Positions 10,038 through 14,906 of a stretch of DNA of 14,906 nucleotides are shown here, piece by piece; position 1 is the stretch's first letter, and every line of letters begins with the position of its first letter. The stretch is taken from positions 1 to 14,906 of the forward strand of contig JSYX01000136.1 of the NCBI GenBank assembly GCA_000787465.1, read 5' to 3'. Below the pieces are notes generated by a model. It did no database searches. It saw only the letters and a list, made by a program, of their open reading frames with translations, and was not told the origin of the DNA. Source of the DNA: Thermomucor indicae-seudaticae (Eukaryota > Mucoromycota > Mucoromycetes > Mucorales > Lichtheimiaceae). The position numbers and the translations under genes were made by a program.

Positions 10038-12659
10038 TCACAAAGGGTCCTCGAGACAATGAATGCATACAGAAGAACAGGTCATGTCGTATTCCACAGC
10101 TTGGATGGCGTCCGCCACCTCATCACATACTTGTCTTGAACCAATTAAATCCAGGACACCTGACCGTATCAGCAACGGCATGACGTTTGGATGTACCTTG
10201 ACCATAAAAACATGGATATGCCTAGCATGATAGGACTCGATGGTTTCGTATAATATCTGTACAGCACTGTCGGTCCCTTTAGTTTTAGCAATTCCTTTCA
10301 CGTGGCTTCCACCTGCGTACTGTTATGTACCTTGCATCAATGAATTCCATACCGTCTAGGTCAAAGATGACATAGCGAAGCCTGTCGCTATTACGTCGTG
10401 GTGCTTCAGACGGATGGACCGACAAGTCACCATAATGTTCCAGTCGCCTCAGTCGATCTTTTAGCTGACCTGGAATAAGGTTCGCCGTCAGTTGCTGCGC
10501 AATTCCAATGTATAATGTTGTTCTTACCTGTGTTTGCAAAAAATAGCGGTTCCTCAACACGGACAATCAATACGTCTTCAAGATGTTCTACCTTTTCTTT
10601 CTGGTTCTTGATTGGACTGAATTTGTACAAGGTTTCTTTAACCCGGCCCTGTCGACGAAGAAAAACAGTTTAAGACATCTTGCTCTTATTGTTTACGGAC
10701 CAGCGGTCAGAAATACCATAATCGTGATCCGCGGATAACTCGACTGCTTGATTGTGATAATGAGACTAAAGAAGACAGCGACGCCCGTACCGATTTCGAG
10801 GGAGAAGAAGATGGTGATGATAAACGTAGTTGCCAGCAACATCATGTCACGCCACGCCCGAACTCTCCACATAAACCCTAAATCATGTGGCAGCTCTTGA
10901 AGGAGTGCAAGGACAGCCATGAAGATGACGGCGCTCAGGGTGGCGGACGGGAGATAGAATAGATAAGGGAGCAGAAAACCCGTGGCAGCTAATGCCGTAA
11001 GGCTTGCGATAAAACCCGACATTTGAGTCCTAGGGTTCACTGCATCATGCACTTTGCTACGTAGAAACTACAGAACCCTTTTTTTTAGCTATGTGCACAA
11101 TTGGGGAATAAGGAAATACCTACAGCGCCAAAGGCTGGAAATGCGCCAAAAAAGCTGCCTATTGCGTTTGCACTGCCGAGCGCGACAAGCTCTCGATTGG
11201 CACTCACGAAATAGTTGTGTCTTCTTGCAAAAGTCTTTGCTGCAGCAATCGATTCGACGAACCCGATAATGGACAGGACAGCAGCATTAACAAGGACGCT
11301 CTTTATTTCTGCACCGGGAGGCAGTGACGGCAGACTGGGTACCGGTAACGGCCAATTGATGCTGGACGATCCCACCGGACCTAGTACGTCGACGCCCATA
11401 GCATCCAGACGGAGAAGCCGGCATACAATCGTGCTGACAATGACCACGACCAACACCTCGGGTACCCTCTTTAGGGCCGGCGCACGTCGCTTCATGTAGG
11501 GACTCCCAAGAAGCGAGACCAGGACGCAAAGAGATAGTCCGGCTGTTGGGCCATGCGTTTCTTGCAAATGAGTCGACAAAAAGACGAGTCGATCTGCCGT
11601 CGTCGATTCTGGCGTTAAGCCTGCGCTGACTGCCGCGTCATCTAATCCTAGCAAATAGATGGACTGCTGCACCATGACTACCACCGCGACCCCTGTGATG
11701 AAACCTCGTACTAAGGCACGGCTCATCAGACTGTCCATGAACCCAAACCGCAGCAGGCCGAGCGCAAGCGTGAATATTCCAACAAAAAGCGCAGTCAGGC
11801 TTGCCAAAACTGCAGCCTCTTCGCGACTAAAGGGTCCCTGATGCGCAATACCCGATCCGACAATTAATGACCCTGTTGACTCTGGTCCAACTGAAAGCTG
11901 GCTAAAACGTCATGAGATGGGGTTAGCCTTCGCAATCTTTCCTAGTCAAACACATGGGCTTTACACATACGGAGACATGCCTAGGCAGGCATAAATCAGA
12001 CCTGTTATGGAGGCGGTATATAGGCCATTGATCGCAGGTACACCGCAAAGAGCAGTTGCGCAGGACAGTGCTTGTGGTATCAAAAGTGATGAAATGCTTA
12101 AGCCAGACATGATATCTTGACTGAACATTTCCTTTGAATAAGTCGGTAACCATTGAAGCATGGGTATATAGTATTTTGACCGGATCACCAGCTTTTCCCA
12201 CACAGATTCAGGTTCTTGGGCATCAATGATGATGGATGGTACTATATGAAACTCGTGTTAGTGGAATCATACTGTATGTACTAGTCTTCTTAAAGATGCA
12301 GATACTTGCTGGGACTAGGAGAGGCGGTGGTGCATCGAGACGTGGTATGGCTGCAGATACGTTCACATCTTGCTGGTGGACCAACGGACAAGTAGTCAAG
12401 TTTTTGTTTCTGACAATCAAAGAGATAAGATGATTCATTGATGGACTTGGTACTACTGCTATTGCTGCTGTTGTCGTCGTCGTCGTTGCTATGAAATTGG
12501 TATGTGGCGCTGGTATCGTTACTGGCAATGCTACTACTGTCGTCAATGTATATTCTGGGTCCTGGATCTACGTATTAGGAGAGCAATCAAGATCAGCAAT
12601 CCCCAAATATAGACAAAAAGGGAGATCGACAGTTACGCACGTTCAGTGAAAGATACCAT
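10038..12659 (-). CDS. Sulfate permease, SulP family, with C-terminal STAS domain
   Basis: Members take up sulfate or related anions across the plasma membrane. On the - strand the exons are 12659-12641, 12567-12361, 12241-11965, 11901-11124, 11067-10717, 10648-10528, 10469-10331 and 10266-10038, giving 706 aa. Residues 1 to about 100 are a polar tail with a NDDDDN run. The transporter core (about 105-540) starts SKYYIPMLQWLPTY and includes LLIPQALSCATALCGVPAIN, GLYTASITGLIYACLG, QLSVGPESTGSLIVGSG, IGSFFGAFPAFGA, RTQMSGFIASLTALA and SSYPRITIMGRV. The STAS domain (about 563-690) has VLIVRVEEPLFFANTGQLKD and FDLDGMEFIDASAVQILYE. The core and STAS exons are secure. The first three exons are less so: the 19-nt first exon and the 119-nt third-exon junction were chosen to keep the frame and a CTAAC branch site. 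The end of the gene faces the carboxylase. Confidence 0.9.
12473..12484. repeat. (GTC)4 trinucleotide run in the sulfate permease N-terminus
   Basis: Four GTC units on the + strand encode DDDD on the - strand, inside an Asn/Ser-rich stretch. Such runs are prone to length change, and this part of the protein is probably disordered. Confidence 0.6.
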
Positions 12660-13444
12660 AATATTTGTGGAAAGAAAAGAAGAATGAAGGATCCCTTGCT
12701 TCTTCCTTTTATCCTACTGTGAACACTTGATTGATCTGTATGGTGGATTCGTCGGTTTCTATATTTATCAATGAAACCACGCTTGATTTTCTATCCCTTC
12801 GCGCCCTCCCCCAGAGAGATTCTGCAGTTTATTTTGCAATCTCCTTCTGCTGGAACTTATCTCGGCAAATGAGTTATAAAAAGCATCAACTCTTTCTTTC
12901 TTTCTGCGCAACAGGCTCCTTTGAAGCTGAATGAACAACATAGAGTGGCGAAAAAAGAGAGAAAGACTCACGGTTTCGTTATTCCCCTTAGTTTAACCTT
13001 AATTCTGGTCAGTGTGCAGAAAATTTTCTGTCGATCCCTCTCTCTTTGTTTCTTTTCATTACCGATGCATAATTCCCTTGAACGAAGAGGATCCCGGTTC
13101 GGTATGTAAGCAAAGGCACTTTGTGCGATAAATGCTTGTTCTTAAGAAAGCGAACATGCAAAGATGTAGTAATGCGAACATATCCTACACAATTCATTAA
13201 TCAGTATGCGTCTGGTATGAATAGGTCAATTGCTCTTCCAGACCCAAATGGCAGTTACGGTGGAACCACAATGTTTGTCGATGACAGTGAAACATAACCG
13301 GCAATTGAAAGCCATGAAATGAATCATTTCTTGGGCACCTCCCTCCGCAAGATCCTTGTAGATTCTATCTACACCCCGGTTAGATAAGGGCGTTTCGAAC
13401 TCATCTAACGGTTCGAGCAGAGATAAGCATAGAGGGGTTCACCA
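12660..13444. promoter_or_regulatory. Upstream region of the sulfate permease; no gene seen
   Basis: This stretch lies before the - strand sulfate permease start. It holds CT-rich tracts (about 12890-12905 and 13038-13057), a + strand TATAAAAA (12875-12882), a 15-bp palindrome with bZIP-like half-sites (13316-13330) and a short inverted repeat GTTAGAT/ATCTAAC (13379-13385 and 13403-13409). I find no exact CACGTG site here, an element used for sulfur control in yeast. No open frame has recognisable protein features. Confidence 0.45.
13316..13330. repeat. 15-bp palindrome GAAATGAATCATTTC
   Basis: Seven-base arms surround one central A. The core ATGAATCAT differs from the Gcn4/AP-1 site ATGACTCAT only at the central base. 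It lies about 660 bp upstream of the sulfate permease ATG. A bZIP site is possible but unproved. Confidence 0.35.
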
Positions 13445-14906
13445 ATGACAAAGGATAATGTTGGTCTTTGGCAGGTATTTGTATTTGAGGCGTTTTACCG
13501 TATGTACGTAGAGCCAGCAGCATATATCAGCAATGTGGCAGACTCGTGTCCCGCTTCTTCATATCTGACACAGTCCCCACTGTCAAGGTCTGATGCTCCT
13601 TATACACTTGCGATATGTTTGCTTCCAAGTATTCTGAATAATTGTTCGAGAAAAAATGAGCAAAGTACAGCAACACATCAAGCTGTGTCGCTCGAACGGA
13701 AGCATCTGGGACTTCCCTACTATGGAAGAAACCCAAACCGGGAGTTGATGCTATTTTACGAGGAAACCTGTAGACTCGTTCTTCCCCTGTATGAATAGAT
13801 ACTCGAATTGTTGATGTCTTACCATTATCTAGCACGGTTGACTGCATAAACCAGTTTGCCATATTGCGTTAAAGGAAGCTTCTTGATCTGTTTCTATATC
13901 ATTGCGTGCACAGATGCAGCGAATATAGTATCGCCTTGTTGAGACGCGATTGCAATATGATATTCGGAACCGTTAATAAATCAGAAACAAACTCATTGTG
14001 TGAATGAATGAAGCGAGACTCGACCCAAAAGGTTGAAAGAGAGGACACTTATTGGTATTGACTGTTGCTAGCTATTCACTCAAATGGATCCTGCTTTATA
14101 AATGTTACGGGTAAAGTCTACCCATTTTATCATAAAAATGGCCGTGAAAAGAGCACAGTGATCAGCATTATGTCATCGGTCTGCTTTCGAAGGCGATACC
14201 CTATGATCTCTGTCTAGATAATAGGGCGCACTGGTCACTATCTTGATATCTGACGGATATAGTGAAGCTGAGCTAGTACTTACCTGCAACACAATTGAGA
14301 CTGTTCTGTCTGTGAAATACGTTTCGGAACCAGAACAACAAATGCCACAAACAATGGTTTGCCTTATATGGTGCTCAATAAGCGTCAAATCAAAGGTACC
14401 AATTCCTTTGGAAGATATTGTAAAGCCCGCTTAATCTTTCTGCATGCTTCCTTATTAAAGAACAATCCAGAATGACCGACCAATATCTTTGTGAGCACGC
14501 TTTGACTGAATATTCCAGAATGAGATGTATCGGAATCACGGGCCAATCTCAATATAATACTTTACTGATTTCGCTTCATCTTTGTTATTAATTAACGTAT
14601 GCAAACCTGAAGTCCCACTTCGTGTCCAACTTGCATTGCCATTTTTCTTCAGGGACCATGGTTTTTATTCCGTTCACAACAAAACCTCAAAAGGAAACGA
14701 GGTTTTATATCAACCTTTGCACCAGAGGTCGAAGAATTTGATACACTTCTAGCGTAAAAAGGCGCTTTATTTGAAAAGGCACAAGGGAAGAGAATCAATG
14801 AGATTCTTTGTACAAGTGGCTTGAGCATTCGTCTGACTTTGTTTTAAAGGAGCTCCAGTGAGTGGTTCAGGTTCAGCCCCTACCTTTTTCACACTCCCCC
14901 CCCCCC
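13445..14906. other. Unassigned region with overlapping short open frames on both strands
   Basis: No protein family is recognised here. A - strand frame (13862-13527, 111 codons, ATG in good context) overlaps a + strand frame (13445-13798, 117 codons), so at most one is likely real. The - strand frame contains a well-formed intron candidate (GTAAGA at 13822 to CTACAG at 13765), and a TATAAAG reads on the - strand near 14098-14104. Further right, 14225-14434 is open on the + strand, while the opposite strand is also open and carries a GTAAGT donor at 14284. The last ~450 bp show no open frame of note, a 10-bp direct repeat TCCAGAATGA (14466-14475 and 14514-14523) and a final C11 run. This may be exons of an unknown gene, decayed coding sequence or plain intergenic DNA. 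Confidence 0.4.
14896..14906 (+). repeat. Terminal poly-C run
   Basis: The window ends in eleven C residues. A homopolymer exactly at the end suggests a contig break at a hard-to-sequence tract rather than a biological boundary. Confidence 0.6.

Noticed and set aside
12223..12546. A 107-codon - strand frame covering the sulfate permease N-terminus
   Set aside because: It is one frame off. The chosen frame gives the NDDDDN/Ser-rich tail and connects to the conserved core by splicing.
13405..13430. GGTTCGAG near 13410 looked like the T-arm of a tRNA
   Set aside because: The flanking bases do not form a T-stem, and no acceptor, D or anticodon arm fits within 100 nt.
12660..14906. Transposon or viral remnant in the gene-poor right end
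   Set aside because: I found no terminal inverted repeats, target-site duplication, or transposase or reverse-transcriptase motifs in any frame.

Overview
This window is nuclear DNA from a fungus. It holds five multi-exon protein genes with many short introns, mostly 50-75 nt, with GT donors, AG acceptors and CTAAC/TTAAC-like branch sites. Intron density, intron size, gene spacing and the protein families together suggest an early-diverging fungus, probably Mucoromycota. That placement is inference, because no species marker is present. I joined all exons by hand from frame, splice-site consensus and family conservation. Each of the five models closes without an internal stop and has a length divisible by three.

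Left part (1-4248): a + strand promoter carries a perfect Gcn4/AP-1-type TGACTCA site. It precedes cytosolic asparaginyl-tRNA synthetase (7 exons, 560 aa). Only 54 bp after its stop comes a + strand trimethylguanosine synthase of the TGS1 family (5 exons, up to 514 aa), with an unusual acidic N-terminal region made of two kinds of internal repeat. Middle part (4337-6844): convergent to TGS1 on the - strand is a ThrE/DUF1212 membrane protein of the fungal Prm10 type (7 exons, 716 aa), with a 28-nt micro-exon and a GC-AG intron. A 657-bp divergent promoter region follows. It leads to a + strand acyl-CoA carboxylase carboxyltransferase (beta) subunit (7502-9625, 9 exons, 546 aa), of the methylcrotonyl/geranyl-CoA class, ending in a PTS1-like tripeptide.

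Right part: after a 412-bp convergent spacer comes a - strand SulP-family sulfate permease with a C-terminal STAS domain (10038-12659, 8 exons, 706 aa). The last ~2.2 kb (12660-14906) has no gene I can identify. It holds the sulfate permease upstream region, a few short open frames that overlap on both strands, small palindromes and a terminal run of C.

The genes do not form a pathway: translation, snRNA/snoRNA cap modification, amino-acid or related transport, acyl-CoA catabolism, and sulfate uptake. I see no mobile element, CRISPR array, tRNA or rRNA, and no convincing new multi-gene system. The best leads are the TGS1 repeat region, the possible peroxisomal C-terminus of the carboxylase with an overlapping alternative splice donor, and the unassigned right end.
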